Assembly: GCA_030435675.1 (NCBI GenBank)
Contig: CM059625.1
Coordinates: 14,818,001-14,882,000, forward strand
Origin: Steinernema hermaphroditum
Taxonomy: Eukaryota; Nematoda; Chromadorea; Rhabditida; Steinernematidae
DNA length: 64,000 nt
Direction of reading: 5' to 3'
Positions 30,816 to 41,817 of the stretch are shown one piece after another. The notes under the pieces were generated by a model. The model did not search any database and was not told the origin of the DNA. It worked only from the letters and a program-made list of their open reading frames with translations. The translations under genes and the position numbers were made by a program. Position 1 is the first letter of the stretch. Each line of letters starts with the position of its first letter.

Positions 30816-33192
30816 TCACGCCGTCTGCGTTGGGCTGCCTTCCATGAACGAACTGCAATACCAAAATAAGAGGGAGTTCATGCTCGACGAAGGAGCATAC
30901 CAAATGGGCTCTTCTGAGGTGTTACCGAATTTAATGACACCTTCCGCCGATTCTGGACTGCTCGAAACAGGTGCATTCTCATCGATAGGGGAAGCAAACA
31001 GTGTACGTGTTTCGTTAGCCAGTTCGGCCAAAGCCGCAGCGGCCAATCGTTTTTCATATTGCTTCTTTGCGAGCATTACTCGGAGGGACGCGCTGGAGGC
31101 TGTGCGGAAACGGCGTCTACGCACTGGCGCTTTGATAACCGTATAGGGTGCAGGCATGTCAAAAAGAATGTTGCTCGGGCCAGCCTGATGGTTCACACCT
31201 CCTTCCAGGTTCGGCTCACAAAAGCAGTCGTTAGCCCCTTGTATCCACGTGCTCCTGAGGCACTGCTCCGCTGTTCGTAGTGGTCTCTGGGCAAAGACCA
31301 TGCAGTGCAGGACCTTCTTAAGCTGTTCCGCTTCTTCCAGATGTGAAGCGGTATCCGCTTTTCTGACCATCATGGCAAAAGTGCACGCGAGCATGAACAT
31401 GTCGTCGTGCACCGATTCCACCTGGCGAGGCTGATAGAAGCCGGCGAAGAGTTTCTGATTGAATGGGGTGATGAACGGGCCAAGGGCTTTGTGGAAGCTT
31501 CCGATCTTTACACGGACTATGTTCGACGATGGATTATCCTCAATTTCTAAATGGAAACAACACTTTATTTACGACAGATAAGTGAGCGGTCGCGGCAGGA
31601 TCTTTTTATAGACAAGGATTATATCAGTTAGCTTGTGGTGCACCAAGCCAAAATAATTCGCTCGAGTACTACATATCATTATTGCCCTTAAAGTAGACTT
31701 GGAGGCTGGCTTTCAGTACGAAAAGGGTTGTTTACTTTGGTGATCAGCGCCACTGAAATGTCTATCTGTCCAAAATGCCCAGTCTCCGCTGTCGAAACTT
31801 ATCTGCTTATATTCACATCTTTAATTGGTCCTAGATATAGGTCCTAGGCCATATCAGAGGAACATTCTAAAAGTACCCTTAGGGACACATTTCTTTTGTT
31901 ACCGCTTATCAACTGTTCAGCCTACTACGTTGTTTATGACGCATATTTGTGACTATCTTCCTAATTTCGCTCAAATCAGACATTCCATGTGAAAACGGGC
32001 CGTTTTGTAGCATAATAACAACGAGATCATCTTACCTAATATGTACGACTGGATTTCTGCAATGAGCCGGTTCAAACTGTTGATGTTTGGACGCCCCTAA
32101 ATTGAATCGTAGAGGAGCTTTGCTAGCTATCTTGTTCCACATACTGCATCATACTCAGCCGAGCAACGAACACAACTCGGTAACATCTTGCCGTCTCTTC
32201 TCCAAACCAGGATCTTTAGAGCATGATGGAGAAGCGTACTTTCAGGTGGTACAAAAAACAAGCTTTCGGGATTGAGGTTTCTGTGCACAAATCCGGCTTT
32301 TTGGAGAACATCTAAGCCTAGTAATGCCTCTCCAGCTATGCGCCTAATCTGTTCGAACGAGTATCCGCTATGTCGAAGGAAGTATTCGACATTTTCACCA
32401 GTAGCCTGAAATCGGTCCATGGAAACAACCGTAAAAATAACAAGTTCTACCTCAGTGACGATGCAGTTGTGTTCGCCCACGGAAAAGGCGTCGATAGTGT
32501 ACAAGAGGTGCGGCGAGTTTATCATGTTCATGCAAAGAGAAATCTGAAATGCACCTGATAAAATGTGTGCCCAATGAAGTCCTTAGCTTTATGTTTTTAA
32601 GCGCTTTGCAGCAACATTGAGGGTATGGCGCAAACAGCACGTATCCTATTTGTTAAGCTAAGAGATTTGTACTGATTTGTCTTTAACCAAATGTTATCCT
32701 ATTGGATTTGAATTAAGAGTTCATTTTTTACGAAAAACAGCGGAATCCGTGTCCTCGAAAAACAACTATAATCCGATATGATCATGATTTGTTCCGTATC
32801 CAGTAATCTGCTTTCGTAGTCGTCATTCTGTTGGCTACATATTTGTTGTTTGACCGCACACTATGGTGGATGCCGGATGTGCTCACACAGTACAAGCAAG
32901 CAGTCTGACCTACCTCAGTTTCGGCAAAAAATGACGGTTCTGAAGACTTGTAAATGATTATCGCAACCAATGGGCTGTGGTTTTTCTCCGGTTGCATGCG
33001 CCAGCCCAACCAATAAGTGGCTCTTTCATTCCAGCCAATCTTATGGATGACACGGTAGCTGCTGGTGAGCACCTCACCGATCTGAGTGAAGCGATAGCCG
33101 GTGCCATCATCGTGATATTCGAAAGCAGGCTCCTGCACGGGCATTTTGCTCGTTTTCACGTCCAGGTAGTCTTCTAGGCGAACGGTGGACAT
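30816..33192 (-). CDS. SRPK-like pseudokinase 3
   Basis: Start ATG at 33,192; exon 1 32914-33192, exon 2 32451-32543, exon 3 from 32,405, a small exon near 32,090, and a last exon of about 730 bp. The N-terminal GYRFTQIGEVLTSSYRVIHKIGW is typical of SRPKs. All three catalytic elements are lost: the VAMK-type Lys is Ile (VAIIIYKS), HRD is HRN (FVHRNLNPESL), and the DFG site reads KIGSFH. The P+1 region is YQPRQV and the C-lobe continues to a basic segment VRRRRFRTASS and a Ser-rich end. The frame is long and open with good splice sites, so a protein is probably made and acts by binding, not catalysis. The donor of exon 3 is uncertain. Confidence 0.7.
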
Positions 33193-35140
33193 GGCAAAGA
33201 GCGCGTTGGTGGTTGAATGGAGAGTGGCGACCTGAAGAATTAATTTATAACACTTAAGCAAGGCACGTGTCCCTGCAATACACCTTTCCGAACCGCTGTC
33301 GGCGATACCGACAATGCAAGTCGCGCCGAAATTGGCTGACTCTCAATCCGGCAGCTAGAACAAAAAAGCATTTTCCTGTGAAATTGACCTATGACTCTCA
33401 CAGGGACGCCGCCGCTAAGCTCATAACATCACGTTATCGCCTTACTGAATGTACGCTTTTAGAACACCTCTGCCGCCGCCATCCCGTAAGCCGGTATGCC
33501 ATTCTCTTGAATTAATTGAGGTGAGTAGTCTGAGGTAGCCTTAGGCGATCGCTTGGTCGATGAACGAAACACTTTATATAATTTGGTAATATTAGCTACC
33601 GTAATATCTACTAAAACGATGCGTTCCTCTCAACAATTAAACCGTTTTTTTGAACAGCAAAGTGAAAAGGAGAAAATCGCAACACGCCGCAACCCGACCG
33701 TGTGGGGTCTTTGATAAACAGCCGAAACGGAGTCGCCTCGTTTCTGGACTGATAAGGCTGGGTGGCCTAACAGTACTGGAACAAAGAAGTAATCTGTGTA
33801 CACAAGAATGCGACATGATGTGCACGGAAAAAAGGTATCAGGCAGACCGAGAACTTTGTAGGAAAGTCCATAAACCAAGTGAACTTTACAAAAGCCGTGG
33901 TGTGTATAAATTGTAGTTTTTTTAGTGAACAAACATCGACGAGATAAGTTGGCTCTTTGCCATGTCCATGATTGCGGATGACGGCAATTTGTAGGAGGAG
34001 ATATGTATTCATACAAAAATGTCTGTACTATCGGGACCACTCAATTTATGGCAATCAGGAATACATGTAACAAAACAACCTTCGCAATCATAACGGACAC
34101 AACGCTAAACTCCGGAGATGGCGTTACTTCTTATCTGAAAAACTAGTCACATGTTTCTTGTGTGTGAAAATTCTCAAGTGTTATTCACACAGCTGTGTGT
34201 GGAATTCCCTGCTGTGTGTAAGCAGTGTGTACTAACAAGTCGTCTCCAAGTCTACCGAAAACGTCATCTATCTTCGTCTCGTCACTTTCCTTATCATTAA
34301 TCACACGTGCATACACACTCCCGGTGTAACAGAAAAAAAAACAATACTAAACTGTCTCATTCATATCGGCATCTACAAAAACGCGGAAGAAAAACAGGCA
34401 CCAATGAGCAAGCGAAAAAGTTGCCACGGTGGAACAGCGACAAACTGACAACAGTCAGGTCACACCGCATGAAGACAAGATAACAAATTCACGCACAGTG
34501 TTGCCTGATAACACCGCCTAAGACGAGTAAACGCAACTGAAGCTTGAGGAAAAAAAGAGCGATTATACACGGCGGTGTTGCGTACCTAGAGGTGTAGTGT
34601 GCGTAGAGAGATCAGAAGTCAGTTTCTGCCAATGTCAGCAAAAAGTTACCGAGGATGGTATCGTGATGATAGAAACATAAAGCATTGCTTGAAGAAAGCG
34701 CATGATTTCCAGTTTCCCCTTATCGGATCAGACGCGTATTCGAGGATAGGCTGCTTAGGCAGCCCCACTTATTTATTTATTTATGATAAGCTTTTTTCAG
34801 ATATCATTAAGATTTATACATCTTTTTTTCAATTTTTGACCGCATCAGAACTATCGATGTGACGACGTTTAAACAGTGTTTTTATTTGCAGTTCAATGAG
34901 AAAAACGCAGTGCGTCACAGACTATAAAGTCAACAAATTGTTGGGGGCAAGAGACCAAACACGTAGTATGTGATATAAGAGAGTTGCTGATAGACAGGGC
35001 AGACGAGGAAGGTAAGTGGCGTTCATTGAGATCGAAGATACCAGTAAGACACAAATGACACATATTTTGGCATATTCATTACTCTGTCAACTGAGCGGAA
35101 CAATGCAATAAACAGAGCTAAAGAACGAAGGAATCAGCTT
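33193..35140. other. Intergenic between kinases 3 and 4
   Basis: A minus-strand frame of 136 codons (33,630-34,040) has no motif and is probably chance. TG/CA-rich palindromic bits (CACACAGCTGTGTGTG) lie near 34,186. Confidence 0.4.
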
Positions 35141-37026
35141 TCAAATCGAAAACCTTCGTTCTGTTGCGTTTTCGTCGTCGATCAGTGTGAACGTACCCTG
35201 AACATCATGAGATACCTGAACCTCCGGCTGCGAGGGGATAACTGAGGATGCATGCTGGGTAACTGGCGACTCAGTCGCAGGCGACGATAGCCATGGATGG
35301 ATAAGACACTCGAATGAAGTCGAGCGAGCAAATGGATTGATCCGCATCATCATGGTAAGCAGCTGCTCAATCGACCTTGCTTCCTCCACTGTGCATCGTA
35401 CTTTTGCCACAAAAAATTCCCGTATCGTCCACCCGCGCTTCTCTCGTGGGTTAATGAATCGCTGCAGAAAGTTCTAAGAAGAATACTACGGTAATCGTTA
35501 ATGACGAGGCCTACTACCACATTGAAAACGGAAGCCAGTTTGTCCAGCGGACAAAGCACGACGAAAATGTTCGGAATGTCTCCGAAAAGTTCAGCCATTT
35601 GAACGATGAGCTCCTGTTCCATGCTGACTCCTAGACGCGGTTCCTTTCGAAACAGTTCACAGCCAGTGAGCAGTTCGAAGATGATGCATCCGACGCTGAA
35701 GATGTCTGCCGAGGAGAAGAGAAAAGTGCTCTTCAGAAGAGACTCTGGGCAATTGTAGTGTGGCGATTCGATGGGGACGTACGGAGCTCCTGTGGCCGTC
35801 TCGAAACCAGCGAGTCTAACAGCAAACGTATCAACTTCTGGTTCAGCATGATGCAGAAGTTCTGAAAGAGAATGGAACCAACCAAGAATAGATTCAAGGT
35901 AATCGGCAAACAATTATCTTAGCGCAGGTGTTCAGATAAGCCGATCTGGCGCACCTGACGCGCGCAGGTCTAATCTACTTTAGCTCCTATTTCATAATTG
36001 AAAACATTTTCTGTGTGATCAAGGAAAGCCGTAGATGTCTATCTCTCACAACCAGCTGTGCGAGGGAGCAGCTATAGTGAAGTCGAAGGCATAACAGTCG
36101 AAGGTCTGACACCTTCTGTCCTACCATATCAAACTGCTGGCTGTAGCATTAAAAAAGACCATTCGCAAGCAATATCCAAATTAGAGATGAACTTACGTGT
36201 CTTGTAGTCCTCTAGCTTCCATTTCAAGTCATCTAACTTGACGTACGGCCGCTGAACATAGCACTAAGAGCGGTCTCCTTGTTTCTATTACCTGGCAGTA
36301 GGCGTTGCGCTTTCCGCAAGACCTTTTGTCGTTGGTGCACCTGATCTTCTTGCACCTCAGAAAGATCATGAAAAGAGCGTCTTTGCATGACTCAAGATCT
36401 GAATGCCTGACGAACAGGTTCTGGAGATTCACATCCCGATGAAGGATCAGCTTGCTGTGAAGTTGTTGCAGTTGCAGCAGCAGACTTTTGGCCACTGTCT
36501 TCACTTGATCAGGAGTGAGGCTGAGTTTGGTGCGGAGATGGCTGTGCAGGCTTTCGCCCACTTTCTAAAAATGAAGAGGGCTTTGTAGACTTTGTTTTTT
36601 ATGCAGAGACTGACCTCATGCACCAGACATTGGTGCTCGACAACCCGATTGGCGCTTGGTGTTCTGCTTCGAATCACAAAGTGATTCAAAGGCTTAACGA
36701 AGCAGCCACGGAAGGAATGGTTGAGGAATGTTAACACCTGAAAACCACATGTTAACCCCTCTGTTAGCCAATTCAAATGTTACCTCGAGGTTTCTGTTGC
36801 ATTCCTTTTCCAAACCAGCCTTATAAATCTTGAGATGCACGAAGAAAGGGTGGCCGGGATGGCGACTCCATGCCAGCCATGTCGTGGAATGGCTATCCCA
36901 CCCCACTTTCCGGATCACTTGGTAGTGTTCATGTAGAACTTCTCCAAAGACTGTAAACCGATATCCCGTTCCATCATGACCGTAATCTCCTCGGGGCTCC
37001 TGGGTGCGATAGGTGGGCTCGTCCAT
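35141..37026 (-). CDS. SRPK-like pseudokinase 4
   Basis: The ATG at 37,026 is followed by GTGYRFTVFGEVLHEHYQVI, an SRPK-like N-terminus. Exon 2 (VLTFLNHSF...LVHE) and exon 3 (KVGESLHSH...) follow phase-0 introns. Lys is kept (FVHLKIYKA), and the loop is HRDVNLQN: Asp is kept but the Lys two residues later is Asn. The DFG site is AGF (VRLAGFETAT), so the metal-binding Asp is lost. HYNCPESLL stands for the APE/SPE motif, then SADIFSVGCIIFELLTG and ELFGDIP as in SRPKs, and a last exon with FECLIHPWL and an acidic end. I count at least six exons. Weak or no phosphotransfer is inferred; a scaffold role is possible. Confidence 0.75.
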
Positions 37027-38926
37027 CGAAATCAGCAATCTAAAAAATGGACGTTTGTTTTTAAGCGGTAGCTAGCCATTTCATACGTTCTTTTAATCTG
37101 ACCTTGTAATCTAATGTTCACGAATAAAAATTCCCGAGATAGTCAGTACACGGACTAGATCACAGCGACTTACATTTTCAAAAGACGACCCGTCTTGAAA
37201 GTCACATAAGCGCGCAACTACAAAAAATACAACCTCTAAGCTGGTCATTATTAGAGTCTATTAACTTCGGGAAGTCAAGCTTCATCTTATACTATTCAGG
37301 CCGATTGGAAACGGCAACGAGCAACTCGTGGTTTCCTTAATGAGCCATTCCTTGTAATAGGAAAACAGTCTCACACAATCTGTTTTTTCCTTAGCACAAT
37401 GATAAAAAAGATCATTTCTGGCGAGAACCCACGCCAACGAGGCAAGTTGACCTGTTTAGCATAATAATGTCAACACGTCAAAGACGCGTGGCGTCTGAGT
37501 CTTTCATTCAGCTATGAATATGTAACGAGTATATCGCCTATTCACTGGGTCAGAATCACTTGAGCTACCGTACCCCTTGAGACATTCGTGAATGCGTCGC
37601 CTACATTATGTCATCATCCGCGGCGTCAAGGCCACTGATTAATACGGTAGCCAATAGGGGAGTACAATGGTTGGTTGCCAAATTACTATAACACGTGAGT
37701 TCTATTTGCAACTGATATGCAAAGGTGGGAAAGCGTAGGCTAGCTCTAGGAAAACGAAGATCGGTGGTAACCATAAACTTACAAGATTGAAACTGGAGGT
37801 TGATGAGATTGTTTGAACGTAAACACCTCGTACTAAGGGATCCAACTCTCTCAAAATCCTTTTTAAAATTCGGCAACTAGGAGCAAATTATCATGTCGCT
37901 GTACGAACGGTGGCGATATCGTAATTGGGCAGGTAGAAGGAGATCCAACAAGTGGTGTGATCCAAGGTAAACGAGGTAAGTAGTCAGATTTGGTCGAAAA
38001 CATGGTTTAACATCGTCTTTCTCAAGAGCAGAGTTCACAGATGCCCAGAAAGAGCTCACACCAGGTACATTGATATCTGCTATTGAGGGTATATTATACG
38101 TAAAACTGAATGTGTGTAAATGTTATTCTTTAGTTCTGCGACCGTAAACCAAAAAATTGACTCATGTGTTCCAAGACATCACTAGAAAACTTCGAGAGAC
38201 ATCTAATCTCAAATATTTTCGGGCTCATGCTGGCACAACGCCAGGTGCAATCTAGACACAAAAACCTTATATGTCTGGCGAGAACGCTCTTAGTGTATAC
38301 TGATAATAACCTTTATAAATGCCCTCCTTTTAACACAAAGAACTGCTACTACCTTGAGATCCTGACCGCGGTGCCTCGAAAGTTGAATAATTGAACTTCG
38401 ACGCTGCCTAACGAGGAAGGAGATCGGACTATATACGATCTGGGATTTGAGAAATCTCGAGATTAGCGGAGCAGGTGGGAAACGCCAAGATATTTACACG
38501 GATATTTACACACTGCAACCGACGCACTAGCTACGACTACTTATAATTAGCGCGAAAGCTCTCGTTTTGTAGTTTCGTGACCTAGAATTCCTTTCGACAG
38601 AATCGGACTAAGCCAGGGAGCGTTAATAATCTTTGAAGCACTAGCTGCACGTACATCGAGAAGAGCGTTTACACTTTCGCAACTTTTGGATCCATGCCCT
38701 CTGCTAGACATGTCAGACTTCAGAGGATATTGATCTGCGAACATCGATGGAATCGGCGGACTTCAACGATCAGCTTTGCTCAGCTCCAATCACCGTAGTC
38801 CAGCCAATCTCTCCGCATTTAAAGCAAACCTTTATTCGTATTTGAAACAGTTATAATCACTTAATAATCACCAGTACAATGAGATACACAATGTGCTAAT
38901 CATCACGCACAACACTTTAATTTAAT
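37027..38926. other. Intergenic between kinases 4 and 5
   Basis: Only short frames are seen; no gene, RNA or element is recognised. Confidence 0.4.
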
Positions 38927-40541
38927 TTATTCTTCGTTTCTTCTTTTCTTGCACGACTTAGACGTGTTAGACGTCCAAAAACTGAAATAAGTTCTAGACC
39001 ATCGGCGCTTGTTTGTTGGCACCTCCAACCACTCATGTTTGAGCAGTGCACTGGTCGACGGTCTGCATCTGTAGTCGTTAGCCATCAGAGGCTTCAGAAA
39101 TTCAAAGAAATAAGCAGTAAGCAGTCAGTCCAACGAAATATTGGAGCTCTTCTACGAGGCATCTTTTGGTTGCGTGAACGACATTTTCGTCCTACAATAG
39201 CCACAGTCAGATAAGGCGCCGGTAAGTCGTTCTTACAAACATATAATGCGCTTTCGGCAGAAGTTCGCAGTCGTCAGAGAACTTTCCGAAGAACTCGGAC
39301 ATCCCACGAATATGTGTGCGCTCCAGTTCAGACAGCGGCATCTTGGAGTCCCAAGTGAACATTTTTCGACCACTAAGCATCTCCATTATCGTGCAGCCGG
39401 CAGAGTAGATGTCGACGGCCGGACGGGCTGTGCCGTCGCCCATGATACTTTCCGGGCTCGCATATCCGTGTGTTGGAGGCAGGGTGTGCTTCTTGCATAT
39501 CATTTCGGTATTGCTGAAGTCTCCAATTTTGAGGATCTCATCCAAGTTATCGGAACTCTGCTTTTTGCGCAATTCTAAATATATTTGGAAAGAAATGAGA
39601 AATAGAAGTATAAGAACCTGATCTGTATTTTTTGATGGAATCCAGAAATGAAAGGAGGGGGTGTTCTGTCTGTGTTTTCTAAAAAATCGTTTAATTAGGG
39701 TAACGACAAATGGCCGCGTTTTAGAACAAAAACTTACGGGTCCTTTTCGAACAGCCCTCTTCAAGGCCGCAATACTGCTGTCGCACAGATCAAGATCGTG
39801 TCCTGTAGGGTCGCTCTTTGAGATCAACAGGTTCGCTGGCTTGATGTCCAGGTGAACCAGACCCGCGCTATGTAGGGCGTTCAGGCCACAAATCAATTGG
39901 CTGGCAAAATTCTTTGTATTGTCAACGGAAAAGCGAGTAATTATCCGTAGTCGAGTCGCCAAATCTTCGATGCACGCCTACAACATAATGCCTTCATAGA
40001 GCAGGTGCTCAGTCACATACTTCCATCACGACGCACTTATATGTTTGGCTGTGCTTTGAGAACTCAAAACTGGTGATATACTTCACGACGTGTTCACAAT
40101 CCGATCTGCTAATTATATCGAGATTCTGAATGTTGATCTTGTTATTTCTTGCCTAGGCCGAAAAGTACTCACCTGAATCTCGGAGCTGTAAAAGGTGGCA
40201 CGACACAGCTTCCAGATTTTCATCGCAACAAATCGTGAAGAGTTCTCTTTATCCGGTTGAATATTCCAGCACAGCCACACCTTGCCGTACGCACCACTAC
40301 CGAGCTCCTTGATTGCCTGGTACTGGCAATTGAACACTTCTCCAGGGGAAACTTTATAGTTGTTATCCGACTGTTGTTCACCGTTGCGTGCGCCCGCAGC
40401 CCCATTCGTAGTTTTTACTTCTCCATTCAGCTGCTGCGGTTCTTCATTCTTCACTTGGCCGACTATGTCCGATAGAAACATCGCCAAATCGCCGGAGTCA
40501 ACGTGAGGCCCAGATCGCGGAGAGGGTGTAATTGGTGCCAT
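38927..40541 (-). CDS. SRPK-like kinase 5
   Basis: The ATG at 40,541 lies 10 bases after a GATTGTTTCAG acceptor (5' UTR or trans-splice). About 60 Asn/Gln/Glu-rich residues precede the kinase domain: LGSGAYGKVWLCW, VAMKIW, loop HLDIKPANLL (Leu for Arg in HRD), KIGDFSN at the DFG site, YASPES, VDIYSAGC, and EFFGKF. Six splice junctions can be read, including a micro-exon (about 39,618-39,692) that restores the frame before LRKKQSSDNLDE. The last exon encodes RPSTSALLKHEWLE and a basic end; AATAAA overlaps the TAA stop. A one-base shift seems needed around 39,100-39,135, either a mutation or an unread intron. It is closest to kinase 6. Confidence 0.75.
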
Positions 40542-41817
40542 GAGAAGATCACTGAAACAATCAATTTTAGCTATATGCTGATAAAGTCTAGTGATCGGTT
40601 TCCTGAGAGATGAGATAATTGGCCAAAAAATTCTTAACCATTGACCTAAGACGTGAGGCAATACGCGCTCTTAAAAGAGTAAAGAAAAACGTCTCGTACG
40701 GTATGAAATGTGGAGAGTGGAAAACAACCGACTTTCAGGAGCTCAGAGAGATAAACTGAACGGAGCGCCGTCGACAGAATGAGCAACTCGCCCATGATTC
40801 ATCCTTTTCCGTCGGCCAGACGGAAAAAAACTATGATGCGAATGAGTGTTTGTGCAAAAAAGTCATGGGAACAAAGGTTGCAACCCCCTACACGGAAAGC
40901 CTATTCCTCCTATCTGCAAAGAATCCGTAACATCTTACCACTATCTATGCCGTTCATCTTTCCGAGTGTACGACGTTCATCTACGGCACTGTATTGTATA
41001 GAACGTCATAAAAGAGGCACAGTTTTGTACAGAAATCATAAATCTTCTTTTGACTTCAGAGGGCACAACGGGTGGCCTGGTATGAGTAACCGCTAGGGGC
41101 AGCTGGAGGCGCAGAATTCGTGGTTTCAGCGACACTTCGGCTTTACATTACATTGTGGCGCTCCGGCAGTCGTGACGGTCTTCCCAGCATGACGTTGGAA
41201 CTAGGAAGCGCTGGCGTTCCATGGCTTCTGGGAGCCGGGGCTATCATTGCGCTGGGAACGAAGGCTACTCAACTCATTTCAGAGATACCGAAGAAACAGG
41301 GCAACTGCTTGCCACCAACCCGAACGAAATACCGTAATGTTTAATGAGAATAGCGATCTTTAAATGTCCTTCGTGATAGACGAAGGATCAAGCTTCCGAT
41401 GCACCGAAATGCTGCTTATTTCTCATGACAGGAACGCTATGGACAGTCGTTCAGCATTTGTCTCGCACGATTTGACTGAATTGTAGAACAGATGCTGTAA
41501 TGCTGTAATTAGTCTGTGCCGGCAAGCAGCCAAACGCTAGAAAGCCATCAGGTGCAATTTAGTTGCAAACCGATGTGCTTGTTGATAATCCGTAGGTCTG
41601 TGCAGCGAAGTTTCTTTGTACTGATTCTGAGGGAACGAAGTGAATGCGAGCTCCCATGCCGCCCGTGAGCTACCAACGTCTCGAGTAGACGAGTTGCTAT
41701 GATTTCGATTATGGATCTGTTTTTATTGCTCTTAATGCCTCTGCAAATCGCTTGGTGTCCATTGTAGCAACAAGAAACATAAGCGATCATTATGAAGAGC
41801 ATCCCTGCAACATTTAT
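40542..41817. other. Intergenic between kinases 5 and 6
   Basis: No gene is recognised. 41,630-41,800 is weakly similar to 43,900-44,000 upstream of kinase 6, which fits duplication of a kinase unit with its flank. Confidence 0.35.

Noticed and set aside
33630..34040. 136-codon minus-strand frame
   Set aside because: It has no motif, membrane or signal pattern, no splice context, and an overlapping alternative frame of similar quality.
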